52,959 nucleotides of DNA from an uncultured Lachnospiraceae bacterium (GTDB taxonomy: Bacteria > Bacillota > Clostridia > Lachnospirales > Lachnospiraceae): positions 1 through 52,959 of the forward strand of contig CAJUQB010000025.1 of assembly GCA_910588285.1 (NCBI GenBank). The letters run 5' to 3'. Shown in pieces: positions 8,030-16,467 of the stretch (position 1 is the stretch's first letter; every line of letters begins with the position of its first letter). A program made the translations under genes and the position numbers. The notes under the pieces are model-generated. The model made no database searches. It was not told the origin of the DNA and worked only from the letters and a program-made list of their open reading frames with translations.

Positions 8030-8229
8030 ATTGCTTTGTGAAACAGCCCGTCGGTGGCGCCGGTACACAAGTGGGATATTACGGAGCCGCCTCCTGCCGG
8101 CTGGCCGAAGATCGTCACATTATTGGGATCCCCGCCAAAGGCTGCAATATTCTCCTGCACCCATTTCAAGGCTGCAATCTGATCCAGCATACCCGCACCC
8201 CTTCCCAGGATTTTGGAGGCTGAGGCCCA
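8030..8229 (-). pseudogene. Type-B carboxylesterase fragment
   Basis: The minus strand encodes MLDQIAALKWVQENI, AAFGGDPNNVTIFGQPAGG and SVISHLCTGATDGLFHKAI, the central segment of a para-nitrobenzyl-esterase-like protein of about 500 residues. The nucleophile elbow reads GQPAGG where the family has GQSAGG, so the catalytic Ser is lost. Both ends are missing, with the cadA terminator on one side. It is not the segment lost from the other broken esterase at 16468-17607, since the shared region differs in sequence. Confidence 0.7.
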
Positions 8230-8546
8230 CGGAACCTGTTCTTACCTGCTGTTGATGCAGCATTCGGACCATGGATGCAGTACATATTAGTAGTACATAT
8301 TTATTGTATTAGAAATACAGCTGAAAGGAAATAGCCATTATTATGCATAGAAGGGCAGATGTGAAATTTTGTGTATGGGTTAAAAATTGATATAGGAAAT
8401 ATGGCATACCGCAGCCGCTGGCTGCAACTAACACCAAAGAAAATTATGATTTCCACAGCCAGCAAAACCAATAGCACAGGCAACACCGCACTCTGCAGGG
8501 CAAAGAAATTTCCCTTGCTTTCGCCCCCGAACAAATAACTATCACT
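8230..8546. other. Region without a clear gene
   Basis: Between the esterase fragment and the sensor kinase. A minus-strand frame from a TTG at 8534 has one strongly hydrophobic stretch (SAVLPVLLVLLAVEIIIFFG) and then decays; it may be the remnant of a membrane protein, but there is no good ribosome binding site and I do not recognise it. Confidence 0.3.
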
Positions 8547-9764
8547 TTACGCCATTTTCACAACAAGCGTTATATAAAAGCACTTATCACGTATATCCGC
8601 ATACACCTCTCCACCCATGAGCGACATTAGCCGTTTGCAGATAAAAAGCCCAAGTCCGTTGCCCTGCACCCTATCCGCATTATTTCCACGATGAAAGCTC
8701 TCGAATATCTGCGGCAGTTCTTTCGCTTCAAGAGTACAGCCTGTATTTGATACCGTGATAAGCTCACAGCCGTCCATTCTATCAAAGCTAATCTCAATTC
8801 GTCTGCCGTCACCGTATTTAATCGCATTTTCAATCAGATTTTGCAAGCACTCTGCAAGGCGGTCGGGATCGCAGGAAAGAATGCAGTCATCGAATTTCTG
8901 AATTACAAACTCCGTTCCCGACATGGCAAGCTGAGGAGCATATCTTGCCTCTATTCTTGTAATGATAACGCCTAAGAAAGCTTCTCCCTGTGTGACCTCG
9001 AAGCTCATAAAGTCCTCGCTTGCCGCCCTGGTAATCTCGCTGACAAAACGCTCTATCTCATCTGCACGGGTATTGATACTCTTGGCAACAGCACGTCGTT
9101 TTTCCTCGTCCTTATATAATCCCTTAGCAAGCGCCTTTGCGTTCAGCTTGATTGCCGACAAAGGCGTTTTGATATCGTGGGAAAGGGAGAGCAGCAAGAG
9201 TTTTTTGTCCCTCTGCATCGTGATTTCTTTTTTACGGCTTTCTTCGATACTTTCACGCAGGAGGTTCACGCCCCATGTGAATTTTCCGAAGAAACGGCTT
9301 TTTTCCTCCGATATCGGGACAGCAAGATTGCCCTTTGCAAGCTCCTGCGGAACATCGTTCAACCTGCCAAACGGTACGATGATACGCTTCAGGATATAAT
9401 ATAAAAGACTAATCATCAGCAGGAACAGGACACCCAATACGCAGTTTACCGCCACGATGCTGTGCTGTCCGTTTCCGACAGTATACTCCACGCGATAAAG
9501 CGTTCCGTCTGTTTCAATAATCAGATAGTACTCATCGGAGATGTACAGTCCGCCATCGTCAGCACAGAACACTCCCGTAATGTGAGGATATTTTTCAAGG
9601 TCATAATTTCCTGTTTCTGCTATCTCATCAGCAAGCCGCTTGGCTTCAACGCGATAAATCCCCTCATTATTGTCTTTCGCTCCCACAAGAAATAGATTCA
9701 ATACCGCCGTCAATAAAAGAAATACAGTTATCACTACAATACACAATCTTCTGAAAGCCTTCAT
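8547..9764 (-). CDS. Sensor histidine kinase (VanS-like)
   Basis: 405 residues. TM1 at about 7-28, a roughly 70-residue extracellular domain, TM2 at about 103-126, a HAMP-like linker (IIVPFGRLNDVPQELAKGNL), an H-box LSLSHDIKTPLSAIK with H196, N-box NLIENAIKYGDG and G-box NGLGLFICKRL. Its ATG overlaps the stop of the response regulator (ATGA), so the two are translationally coupled. It is the last gene of the four-gene minus-strand operon with the ABC transporter, whose substrate (probably an antimicrobial peptide or cell-envelope stressor) it should sense. The substrate is inference. Confidence 0.88.
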   Translation of the reverse strand: MKAFRRLCIVVITVFLLLTAVLNLFLVGAKDNNEGIYRVEAKRLADEIAETGNYDLEKYPHITGVFCADDGGLYISDEYYLIIETDGTLYRVEYTVGNGQHSIVAVNCVLGVLFLLMISLLYYILKRIIVPFGRLNDVPQELAKGNLAVPISEEKSRFFGKFTWGVNLLRESIEESRKKEITMQRDKKLLLLSLSHDIKTPLSAIKLNAKALAKGLYKDEEKRRAVAKSINTRADEIERFVSEITRAASEDFMSFEVTQGEAFLGVIITRIEARYAPQLAMSGTEFVIQKFDDCILSCDPDRLAECLQNLIENAIKYGDGRRIEISFDRMDGCELITVSNTGCTLEAKELPQIFESFHRGNNADRVQGNGLGLFICKRLMSLMGGEVYADIRDKCFYITLVVKMA

Positions 9765-10423
9765 ACAAACTTATACCCCACACCCCAGACAGTAAGCAAA
9801 CGCTTTGCATTCTTAGGATTATCACCAAGCTTCTGGCGGAGACGGTTGATATGCACATGTAGCGTTTGCAGTTCCGAATCGCTGTCGCTGCCCCAGACAG
9901 TGTTGAACAGGTACTCTTTTTTCAGAGCTTTGCCCTGATTCTCAAGTAAGAGCGCCAACAGGTCAAATTCCTTTGCAGGCAATTCTACAGGCTTTCCGTC
10001 GATGACTGCTGTTTTATCTGCAAGATTGAGTGTCACACCGTCCGTCGACAATGTATCACACTGATACCGCCGTTTGAATATTCCCTTGATCTTAGCGATA
10101 AGAATATCAATGTCATAAGGCTTTTCAATATAATCGTCAGCACCGAGGTCAAAGCCGTTCAGCTTATCCTCCTTGCCCGTCCTTGAACTTACGATCAGTA
10201 TAGGAGTATCCGCATTTTCCCGAAGTTTGGAGCAGACTGCAAAGCCGTTCACATCGGGGAGATTGATGTCAAGCACCACAAGCCTTGCACCATATCGTTC
10301 AAAGAGCTGCACGGCACGCTCTCCACTGTCCACGCTTGACGTAATATAGCCCTCGTCACGCAGGAAGTCAGTCAGCAAGCCGGCTAACTCCTTATCGTCT
10401 TCTACTATCAGAATATCGGTCAT
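9761..10423 (-). CDS. OmpR/PhoB-family response regulator
   Basis: 220 residues. The receiver domain starts MTDILIVEDDKELAG, has phosphoacceptor D52 in VVLDINLPDVNG and the conserved Lys in DYIEKPYDIDIL; the C-terminal winged helix includes LPAKEFDLLALLLENQG, LHVHINRLRQKLGDN and VWGVGYKFV. It starts 4 nt after the ABC ATPase gene and overlaps the kinase gene by 4 nt. Its likely target is the operon promoter, where an 11-bp-spaced direct repeat occurs (13625-13646). Confidence 0.92.
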   Translation of the reverse strand: MTDILIVEDDKELAGLLTDFLRDEGYITSSVDSGERAVQLFERYGARLVVLDINLPDVNGFAVCSKLRENADTPILIVSSRTGKEDKLNGFDLGADDYIEKPYDIDILIAKIKGIFKRRYQCDTLSTDGVTLNLADKTAVIDGKPVELPAKEFDLLALLLENQGKALKKEYLFNTVWGSDSDSELQTLHVHINRLRQKLGDNPKNAKRLLTVWGVGYKFV

Positions 10424-10427
10424 AAAA

Positions 10428-11201
10428 TCACCATCCCTGTTCCATAAGCCAGTTATTCAGTTCTCTTTCACGGTCACGAAGCTCCTTGTCACCGCCGCCA
10501 AAATGTCCCATTTCCTTTTCACCGACAATCCCGCCGTCCACGATGTAAAGCACCCTGCTACACTTAGCGGCAACCTTTGCATCGTGTGTCACGCACATGA
10601 TTGTCGTACCGTCACGGTTTAAGGAAAGCAGCTCATTCATGACTTCATCGGAGCTTGCACGGTTCAATGCGCCTGTCGGCTCATCAGCAAAAATCATCTT
10701 AGGATTGTTTATCATACTGCGGCAGATACAAGCCCTCTGAAGCTGTCCGCCCGACACCTCGTTGATATCATTGCCGCACACATCGCCAATGCCGAGCCTG
10801 TGCATGAGCGCTCTGCCGCGCTCCTCGGTCTGCCTGCGGCTCGACCGATTCTTTTTTGATTTTACCGCAGGGAAAATGATATTATCAAGTACCGAAAGAT
10901 TTTTCATCATGTACATCTGCTGAAAAATAAAACCCATTTCGTCAAGTCTGAGCCTTGCAAGCTCCTTATCGCTAAGCTTTGCCGTTTCTCTGCCGTTAAA
11001 GAACACCTCGCCTGCAGTCACTTTATCCATTCCCGAAACGCAGTAGAGCAGCGTGCTTTTACCTGATCCGGAAGGTCCCATGACCGCTACCATTTCGCCA
11101 TTGCTAATCGTCAAATCGATGTTTTTCAGCACATTGTTCTGATGTTTGTTCACGATATATGTCTTGCAAAGTCCCTTTGTCTGTAAAACCGCATTATTCA
11201 T
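10428..11201 (-). CDS. ABC transporter ATP-binding protein (MacB/LolD type)
   Basis: 257 residues with Walker A GPSGSGKST (42-50), Q-loop FIFQQMYMM, signature VSGGQLQRA (149-157), Walker B MIFADEP (169-175) and H-loop CVTHD. It belongs to the MacB/LolD/BceA group that drives FtsX-type permeases. It lies 13 nt after the permease gene and directly before the two-component genes. Together they probably form an antimicrobial-peptide or envelope-stress resistance module. The C-terminal tail (about 230-257) is rich in Arg and Glu and unusual in composition. Confidence 0.92.
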   Translation of the reverse strand: MNNAVLQTKGLCKTYIVNKHQNNVLKNIDLTISNGEMVAVMGPSGSGKSTLLYCVSGMDKVTAGEVFFNGRETAKLSDKELARLRLDEMGFIFQQMYMMKNLSVLDNIIFPAVKSKKNRSSRRQTEERGRALMHRLGIGDVCGNDINEVSGGQLQRACICRSMINNPKMIFADEPTGALNRASSDEVMNELLSLNRDGTTIMCVTHDAKVAAKCSRVLYIVDGGIVGEKEMGHFGGGDKELRDRERELNNWLMEQGW

Positions 11202-11214
11202 TCTATTTTCCTCC

Positions 11215-13569
11215 TTATTCTATGCTTGCCGTATCGGAAGCCTTGATTGTTTTTGCGTAAAGCGCCGTCAGGAATGAGCCGATGACGGTCACGCCGATGA
11301 GAATTGCCGGACAGATTACAAATATTTCCAGCGGGTCAAAATCGCATTTCATGCCCGATACATCGCCGACCATATTACCTACCCAATTCATCATTACGTT
11401 GCTGACCGGCATAAGCACCGCCGAAGAAACAATGCAGGCAATGACCGAAGCGATCACAAATCTGAGCGAATGCTGCAAGATGATACTGCCGTTGCCGATA
11501 CCCACTGCCTTCATCAGTGCAATCTCGCTTTTTTCCTTAGAGATAAAGGAACGCTCCATGAGTATGACAAGCAATGCCGTTACAATCACAGTAACGATCA
11601 TCATCATCTGTTTGATTACATTCAACGTATCAGACATTCCCGTAAAATTATTGATGAATTCCGAGGTCGAATACACCTTGTCGGTGTCAAGCAGGTCTTT
11701 CAACTTTTCAATGTTTTTGTTTATCTGCGCCTTGTCGGGATTACCGTCAAAGTGTATCTGCACTCCCATTATATTGTTTGCCGGCAGATTTCCAAAGTCA
11801 AAATCTTTATATAGAAAAGCAGCCGGGCTCATAAAAGAGGAGAATGTTCCTGTGATGATAAACTCGTACTCTTTCCCATTTATTACTGCCGTTACCCTGT
11901 CGCCGATCTTCGCGCCTAAGTCATCAAGGACACTTACCGTTACGACAATCTCATCCGTCTTCTGTGGGGCGCTGCCCTTATCTGCATAAAGCGTATCATT
12001 TGTCTCGCCTTTCATTACGTAGAAAGAAATCTTTGCTGTTTTGCCTTTGTGTGATGTTTCAAACTCTGTGCTCATGGTCATTGTGCATTTGCCGGGCATT
12101 CCGTTATCGGCAAGGAGCTTTTCGGTATCTGCGATAATCTGCTTATACACACTCTGATCTACCAGGATGTCTCCCAATATTTCGCTATCCAGGATATGCG
12201 CTTCACTTGAGGGCATGTCGAAGAAGCGCAGTATCTTTTCACTTTTGAGTGTCAATGCAAAATTTGACATAATCGTCATCAACAGGATACAGAGCGTGAA
12301 CACAACTATCACGATAGAAAACTGCTTAGGCGAACTGAGCACATCATTGACCGAGAGAAATGCGGCCTGTGGCAGTTTGGAGCGGCCTAAGTGCAAAAGA
12401 CTTTTTCTTCGGAAGCGCTCGCCTGTCTGACCGTTTCTTACTGCGTCGATTGGCGAAAGTTTATTGACTCTGCGTGTGCAATTGTAACAGAACAGCAGGA
12501 TAATGATAACTACCGCCGCAGAGCTTACAAGGCCCATAAGAGTACCGCCCCCGCTGCCGAGAACGATATTTTTCGATACAGATTTCATCATCATATCCCC
12601 GAGAGGGACAGAACAGAAATATCCTATCAGTGTACCGATGACAGCAATGGCAAGATACTTGACGATATACAGGCTTCTTATACTGCCGTTGCCGATACCT
12701 GCCGCCTTCATTACACCAATCTCACGAAATTCCTCGCTGACCGTAAAGCCTATTGTGAAACGCAGCATCACAAAGGCTGTGAACATCAGCATGATACTGA
12801 TTACCATTAAAACATAAGCCGAAATCATATCATAGAGATAAATACCCTTATAGTCTTCTCGTGCGTTGACATATACACCGCTATAGTTCTTTGCAAATTC
12901 CCTTATTTCATCAACATCTGATGTATTTACACAAAACTGCTTGCCATTTATGATATGAGTGGCTTCGTCTCTGTCAAGATCGTCATAATCCGCAGAGTTT
13001 ATGATAAGATACGGAGAAGCCGTGTTTCCCGAATCAAACAGCGCTCCTTTAAACCGCCCCATAAACTTCAGTGTGAGATGACTGTTTCCGACAGTAAGCT
13101 CCACCTCGTCGCCCTTTTTTATAGTAAGATCCTGTAAAAAAGGAGCGTTGGCATAAAAGCAGCCCTTTTCCGCGCTTTCGATGATGTTATTGTTCTCATC
13201 GAAATAATTGATCGACATTTCACTATCGGAAAGCAGATAGGCAGCATTCGTGAAATTATCAAGTTCCTTTCCGTTATGACTGAAATATTTTGAACTTGAT
13301 ACACACAGCCAATGTTCGCTCCTTATCTCCTTGACACAGGCAAGCTCCCCAATCTTTTCCTCGAGGTCATTTTCCTCGCTAGTCAGCATCCGCACGGTGA
13401 TATCGGGAACATCCGCCGCATCGAAATAATGCTCGATACCGCCTGTAACGGCTATAATGTTGTTCACTGCCGCCGCTGCAAACATTGAGCATAAAATGAC
13501 AAACAACAGCAGAATGATGTTCATGGTCTTTTTTCGTTTTAGGTCTTTTTTCAATATCCTCCAGAACAT
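11215..13569 (-). CDS. FtsX-like ABC transporter permease
   Basis: 784 residues in two repeats: TM at about 14-36, a large extracellular domain, three TMs at about 250-370, then a second TM at about 425-447, another extracellular domain (about 450-650) and three TMs at about 655-775. Each repeat ends in an FtsX domain with the family pattern EIGVMKAAGIGNGSI or EIALMKAVGIGNGSI. This eight-helix layout is that of the MacB-like 'mechanotransmission' permeases and differs from ten-helix BceB. It is the first gene of the operon. Extracellular domains probably bind the substrate and pass the signal to the kinase; that is inference from family behaviour. Confidence 0.9.
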   Translation of the reverse strand: MFWRILKKDLKRKKTMNIILLLFVILCSMFAAAAVNNIIAVTGGIEHYFDAADVPDITVRMLTSEENDLEEKIGELACVKEIRSEHWLCVSSSKYFSHNGKELDNFTNAAYLLSDSEMSINYFDENNNIIESAEKGCFYANAPFLQDLTIKKGDEVELTVGNSHLTLKFMGRFKGALFDSGNTASPYLIINSADYDDLDRDEATHIINGKQFCVNTSDVDEIREFAKNYSGVYVNAREDYKGIYLYDMISAYVLMVISIMLMFTAFVMLRFTIGFTVSEEFREIGVMKAAGIGNGSIRSLYIVKYLAIAVIGTLIGYFCSVPLGDMMMKSVSKNIVLGSGGGTLMGLVSSAAVVIIILLFCYNCTRRVNKLSPIDAVRNGQTGERFRRKSLLHLGRSKLPQAAFLSVNDVLSSPKQFSIVIVVFTLCILLMTIMSNFALTLKSEKILRFFDMPSSEAHILDSEILGDILVDQSVYKQIIADTEKLLADNGMPGKCTMTMSTEFETSHKGKTAKISFYVMKGETNDTLYADKGSAPQKTDEIVVTVSVLDDLGAKIGDRVTAVINGKEYEFIITGTFSSFMSPAAFLYKDFDFGNLPANNIMGVQIHFDGNPDKAQINKNIEKLKDLLDTDKVYSTSEFINNFTGMSDTLNVIKQMMMIVTVIVTALLVILMERSFISKEKSEIALMKAVGIGNGSIILQHSLRFVIASVIACIVSSAVLMPVSNVMMNWVGNMVGDVSGMKCDFDPLEIFVICPAILIGVTVIGSFLTALYAKTIKASDTASIE

Positions 13570-13612
13570 AGTGTATACCTCTTTTCCCTCGTTTTATTTT
13601 CTTCATGTTCTG

Positions 13613-13646
13613 ATCATAGCATAGTAATTCTTAACAAGTCTTTAAC
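13613..13646 (-). promoter_or_regulatory. Promoter of the ABC/two-component operon with a direct repeat
   Basis: On the minus strand a TATGAT -10 box (13613-13618) lies about 44 nt before the permease start. No good -35 is present; instead GTTAAAGACTT (13636-13646) and GTTAAGAATTA (13625-13635) form a direct repeat with 11-bp period in the -35 region. This is the usual form of OmpR-family activator sites, so the response regulator of the operon probably binds here. Confidence 0.5.
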
Positions 13647-13683
13647 TTTTGACAGAACAAAAAAATTTGTATATTCAAAAGGA

Positions 13684-13878
13684 TTATCTATTTATTTGCA
13701 AAATCTCCATCCTGGCGGAAGAAGAGCCTTTAGAGACAAGAAATGAAATAAGGGTGCCAGATGTAATTTTGCGCTGTCTGGTGAAATCCTTTTTCGGATT
13801 GACAGCAAACTGGTCCGGATTTGCAGTAACGGAATCTACGGCAGATAAAAAGATATTTTCGATTTTGTTGTGCGGCAT
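13684..13878 (-). pseudogene. IS4-like transposase, N-terminal remnant
   Basis: From ATG 13878, preceded by GGAGG, the minus strand encodes about 64 residues including KKDFTRQRKITSGTLISFL and VSKGSSSARMEIL. This matches the start of IS4-family transposases (FTRxRKLxFxxLxxFI). The remaining several hundred residues are absent, so this is a truncated insertion-sequence remnant. The 15-bp perfect hairpin just upstream (13928-13979) is probably part of the same element. Confidence 0.6.
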
Positions 13879-13927
13879 ATGGTATGTACCTCCTTGGATA
13901 AAGAATATTGATATGTCCGAATCCAAG

Positions 13928-13979
13928 GGCCGCTCTCGCTACATCTTATATTTATATTCAATCAGTAGCGAGAGCGGCC
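13928..13979. repeat. Perfect 15-bp inverted repeat beside the transposase remnant
   Basis: GGCCGCTCTCGCTAC (13928-13942) and GTAGCGAGAGCGGCC (13965-13979) are exact reverse complements with a 22-nt loop. It lies upstream of the IS4-like start codon and may be the hairpin that shields such transposase genes from read-through transcription. Confidence 0.65.
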
Positions 13980-14010
13980 GCACATTCCAGGGAATTTGTC
14001 AACCCCCCTT

Positions 14011-14057
14011 AAAAAAGAAAAAAATGGTTAGACCTCATAAAAAGAATCTAACCATTT
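14011..14057 (-). terminator. Terminator of the DUF2325 gene
   Basis: AAATGGTTAGA (14022-14032) pairs with TCTAACCATTT (14047-14057); on the minus strand the hairpin is followed by a long T-rich run (14011-14024). It lies about 48 nt past the DUF2325 stop. Confidence 0.8.
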
Positions 14058-14104
14058 CAGGCAGTTCATATTAACTTAAACTTCTCTTTTCCCTGTTCAA
14101 AAAA

Positions 14105-14383
14105 TTATGCATAAGTCTCCAGTATATGTATGAGCGCACTTGCGCTGCTGCTATGTGAACGCTCCAGAACCGCATTGCTGCGTTCTGACTCTGTAATTGC
14201 GCAGCGTACCATCTTATGGGATGCCGTTGCCGTGAACAGAATCACTAAATCCGGTGTACCAATCTGGCTGCTTAAATCTGACCGCATTTTCGTAAACACT
14301 TTTGTCTTATGTCTGTATTTTTTGCAGATTTCTTTGTACCGGTTTTCCATCCTCTCATGCCCACCTATGATTACAATGCTCAT
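14105..14383 (-). CDS. DUF2325 protein
   Basis: 92 residues. It begins MSIVIIGGHERMENRYKEIC, has TPDLVILFTATASHKMV in the middle and RSHSSSASALIHIL near the end, the pattern of DUF2325, a Rossmann-like single-domain family of unknown function. GGAG is 7 nt before the ATG. Family members often lie next to ferrous iron transport genes in Firmicutes. Here no feo gene is present, but two GTTAGT-N4-ACTAAC palindromes upstream look like metalloregulator operators, which supports a role in metal homeostasis (inference). Confidence 0.85.
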   Translation of the reverse strand: MSIVIIGGHERMENRYKEICKKYRHKTKVFTKMRSDLSSQIGTPDLVILFTATASHKMVRCAITESERSNAVLERSHSSSASALIHILETYA

Positions 14384-14401
14384 TCATATACTCCTTCCTA
14401 T

Positions 14402-14417
14402 GTTAGTTATCACTAAC
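14402..14417. promoter_or_regulatory. Palindromic operator, copy 2 (DtxR/MntR-like)
   Basis: GTTAGT-TATC-ACTAAC, ending about 18 bp before the DUF2325 start codon. The arms are identical to copy 1 at 14495-14510. The arms resemble the TTAGGTTAGCCTAA-type sites of the DtxR/IdeR/MntR family. Confidence 0.55.
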
Positions 14418-14425
14418 TATTGGTG

Positions 14426-14450
14426 TTAAAAAAAAATGCTTTTCAGCATT
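14426..14450 (-). terminator. Leader terminator/attenuator before the DUF2325 gene
   Basis: On the minus strand AATGCT-GAAA-AGCATT (14435-14450) is followed by nine T. It lies between the promoter at 14518-14546 and the DUF2325 gene, so transcripts from that promoter should end here after about 85 nt unless read-through is allowed. Confidence 0.65.
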
Positions 14451-14494
14451 TACTATCATCCCTGCCTATAGCTGCGGTTCTCTTAGAACGATAT

Positions 14495-14510
14495 GTTAGT
14501 CTTTACTAAC
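14495..14510. promoter_or_regulatory. Palindromic operator, copy 1 (DtxR/MntR-like)
   Basis: GTTAGT-CTTT-ACTAAC, beginning 7 bp downstream of the minus-strand -10 box and so covering the expected transcription start, as expected for a repressor site. Confidence 0.6.
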
Positions 14511-14517
14511 CGCATAA

Positions 14518-14546
14518 ATAATACCATACCTCAAGTGCCCTGTCAA
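14518..14546 (-). promoter_or_regulatory. Near-consensus sigma-A promoter (minus strand)
   Basis: TTGACA (14541-14546), 17-bp spacer, TATTAT (14518-14523), directing transcription through operator copy 1 towards the leader terminator and the DUF2325 gene. Confidence 0.75.
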
Positions 14547-14684
14547 GGGATTCTGTACAAGAATACGCAGCTAGTCTCCGGCTTGGTCATCATGCTTCCC
14601 AATTACCAAAAGCTACAATTCTTTCCAGAAGTACCAATTTTGGATATGGGAAGGATTGGGAATACGATTATCCATGAAAGCTTA

Positions 14685-14713
14685 TTGACTTCCCTCCTTT
14701 CCATTGTTAGAAT
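14685..14713 (+). promoter_or_regulatory. Sigma-A promoter of the AAA/nuclease gene
   Basis: TTGACT (14685-14690), 17-bp spacer, TAGAAT (14708-14713); the start codon at 14747 is about 34 nt downstream. Confidence 0.7.
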
Positions 14714-14746
14714 GTGAGTATCAGCCATGGAAAAGGGGGATTACAG

Positions 14747-16387
14747 ATGGGAAGATTTTTAAATAGTATCATTCCTTATGAAGCATACAGAAGAATTGCC
14801 AACAGCAGATACTTTGTAGATAAAACAGCATTGCTCAGTGAGCTGGTCCCTGCCCTGGATCTGGAGGAACGTTACTTTTGCATTACCAGGCCCCGTCGCT
14901 TCGGGAAAAGTGTGATGGCCCACATGATTGCCGCCTTTTTTGAAAAGGATATGGATTCCAGTACATTATTTGAAGGTCTTGAAATCACAAAAGGGAATAT
15001 CGGTTCTTCGATTGATTTCGATTATAAGGATCATATGAATCAACATCAGGTGATTTTTATTGATTTCAGCACAGTGCCGGAGCAATGTAGATCATACCAG
15101 GATTATATTTCATCTATTTCTACCGGTATAAAGGATGACCTGGCTGAAGCATATCCGGAGCTTTCCATCGACCAGATGCAGTCCCTATGGGATATTCTGA
15201 CCAATATTTTTCAGAAAACGGGCGACAGATTTCTGTTTGTCATGGATGAATGGGATGCCCTATTCCATATGCCTTTTGTCCAAAAAAAGGAAAAGGATGC
15301 CTATCTTCTTTTTCTTAAAATGATGTTAAAGGACAGAGTTTATGTTGAATTTGCCTATATGACAGGTGTCCTCCCCATTGCCAAATACTCCAGCGGCTCC
15401 GAATTGAATATGTTTACCGAATATGATATGACTATCACGGAACGCTTTAGCGAATACTTTGGATTCCTGGACACAGAGGTAGACCATCTCCATGAAATCT
15501 ACCGGAATACCCAGAAGAACCCCAATGTGACAAGAGAGGAGCTGCGTATCTGGTACGATGGGTACTACACGGCGGCCGGCCACCGACTGTATAATCCCCG
15601 CTCTGTGGTAAATGCCCTGGTGAACAACCAGATCCGGAATTATTGGACCAGCTCCGGCCCCTATGATGAGATCTTCTACTATATCAGGCATAATGTAGAT
15701 GAGATTCAGGACGACCTGGCCCTGATGATTGCAGGTGCCGGTGTTGAAACCAGGGTACAGGAATATGCGGCAGTCTCCCAGGAGTTAAATACCAAGGTTG
15801 AAATCTATTCCGCAATGGTTATTTACGGATTGCTGACTTATGAAACGGCAAGCGGCTGTGTCTTTATTCCCAACCGGGAGCTGATGCATCAATTCGACCA
15901 AATGCTTCTGTCCCATGACAGCCTGGGATATGTCCACCGCCTGGCCAAAATATCTGCAAAAATGTTAAAAGCCACTTTGGACAGGGATACGGATACCATG
16001 GCCGAGATCTTACAATACGCCCACAATACAGAATCGCCCATCCTAAGCTACAACAGTGAAATAGAACTAAGCGCTGTCGTAAACCTCGTATACCTGGCCG
16101 CCAGGGACAGGTATCGGGTAGAGCGGGAGGATAAATCAGGCCGGGGCTATGTAGACTTTATCTTCTATCCGGAAAAGAAAAATGCAGACGCTATCCTATT
16201 GGAGTTAAAAATCGACCATACGCCAGAGGAAGCCATTGCCCAGATCAAGGATAAAGATTATATTCTCCGGTTTCAGGGGAAGCTGGGGGAGCATCCAAAA
16301 TACACCGGCCGCATCCTGGCTGTAGGGATCGGCTACAGCAGGACAACAAAGGAGCATTGCTGTAAAGTAGAAGTTTTGAAACCATAG
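14747..16387 (+). CDS. AAA-ATPase-like protein with C-terminal PD-(D/E)XK nuclease domain
   Basis: 546 residues from the ATG at 14747, which has GGGGGA upstream; an in-frame GTG at 14714 has no such site. The N-terminal domain matches the AAA-ATPase_like family (NSIIPYEAYRRI, YFVDKTALLSEL, Walker A variant TRPRRFGKS at about 47-55, FLFVMDEWDALF as Walker B). The C-terminal domain has GYVDFIFYP (D470) and ILLELKID (E486, K488), the PDDEXK_9 signature. These proteins are common in several copies in Lachnospiraceae and Bacteroidetes; their role is unknown, with mobile-element or defence functions proposed. It has its own promoter and no obvious partner gene. Confidence 0.88.
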   Translation: MGRFLNSIIPYEAYRRIANSRYFVDKTALLSELVPALDLEERYFCITRPRRFGKSVMAHMIAAFFEKDMDSSTLFEGLEITKGNIGSSIDFDYKDHMNQHQVIFIDFSTVPEQCRSYQDYISSISTGIKDDLAEAYPELSIDQMQSLWDILTNIFQKTGDRFLFVMDEWDALFHMPFVQKKEKDAYLLFLKMMLKDRVYVEFAYMTGVLPIAKYSSGSELNMFTEYDMTITERFSEYFGFLDTEVDHLHEIYRNTQKNPNVTREELRIWYDGYYTAAGHRLYNPRSVVNALVNNQIRNYWTSSGPYDEIFYYIRHNVDEIQDDLALMIAGAGVETRVQEYAAVSQELNTKVEIYSAMVIYGLLTYETASGCVFIPNRELMHQFDQMLLSHDSLGYVHRLAKISAKMLKATLDRDTDTMAEILQYAHNTESPILSYNSEIELSAVVNLVYLAARDRYRVEREDKSGRGYVDFIFYPEKKNADAILLELKIDHTPEEAIAQIKDKDYILRFQGKLGEHPKYTGRILAVGIGYSRTTKEHCCKVEVLKP

Positions 16388-16467
16388 TAAAGAACTATAT
16401 TGCAGGAGGACAGGCACCCATGGACTGTCCCTGTATGCCCAAAAAGCAGGGCAGTAAGGAGGAAAAA

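Noticed and set aside
7939..8030. ATG with GGAGGGG upstream just after cadA (MDCCTTAFLPPCG)
   Set aside because: The first codons are the cadA terminator hairpin and the frame runs into the antisense of an esterase fragment; chance frame.
8030..8229. Esterase fragment as the piece deleted from the esterase at 16468
   Set aside because: The overlapping part around the nucleophile elbow differs at many positions, so it derives from another esterase gene.
8301..8534. Hydrophobic minus-strand frame after the sensor kinase
   Set aside because: TTG start without a ribosome binding site and loss of protein character after 45 codons; noted only as a possible remnant.
14403..14459. 18-codon frame in the DUF2325 leader as a separate gene
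   Set aside because: Weak ribosome binding site and it spans the leader terminator; kept only as part of the leader observation.
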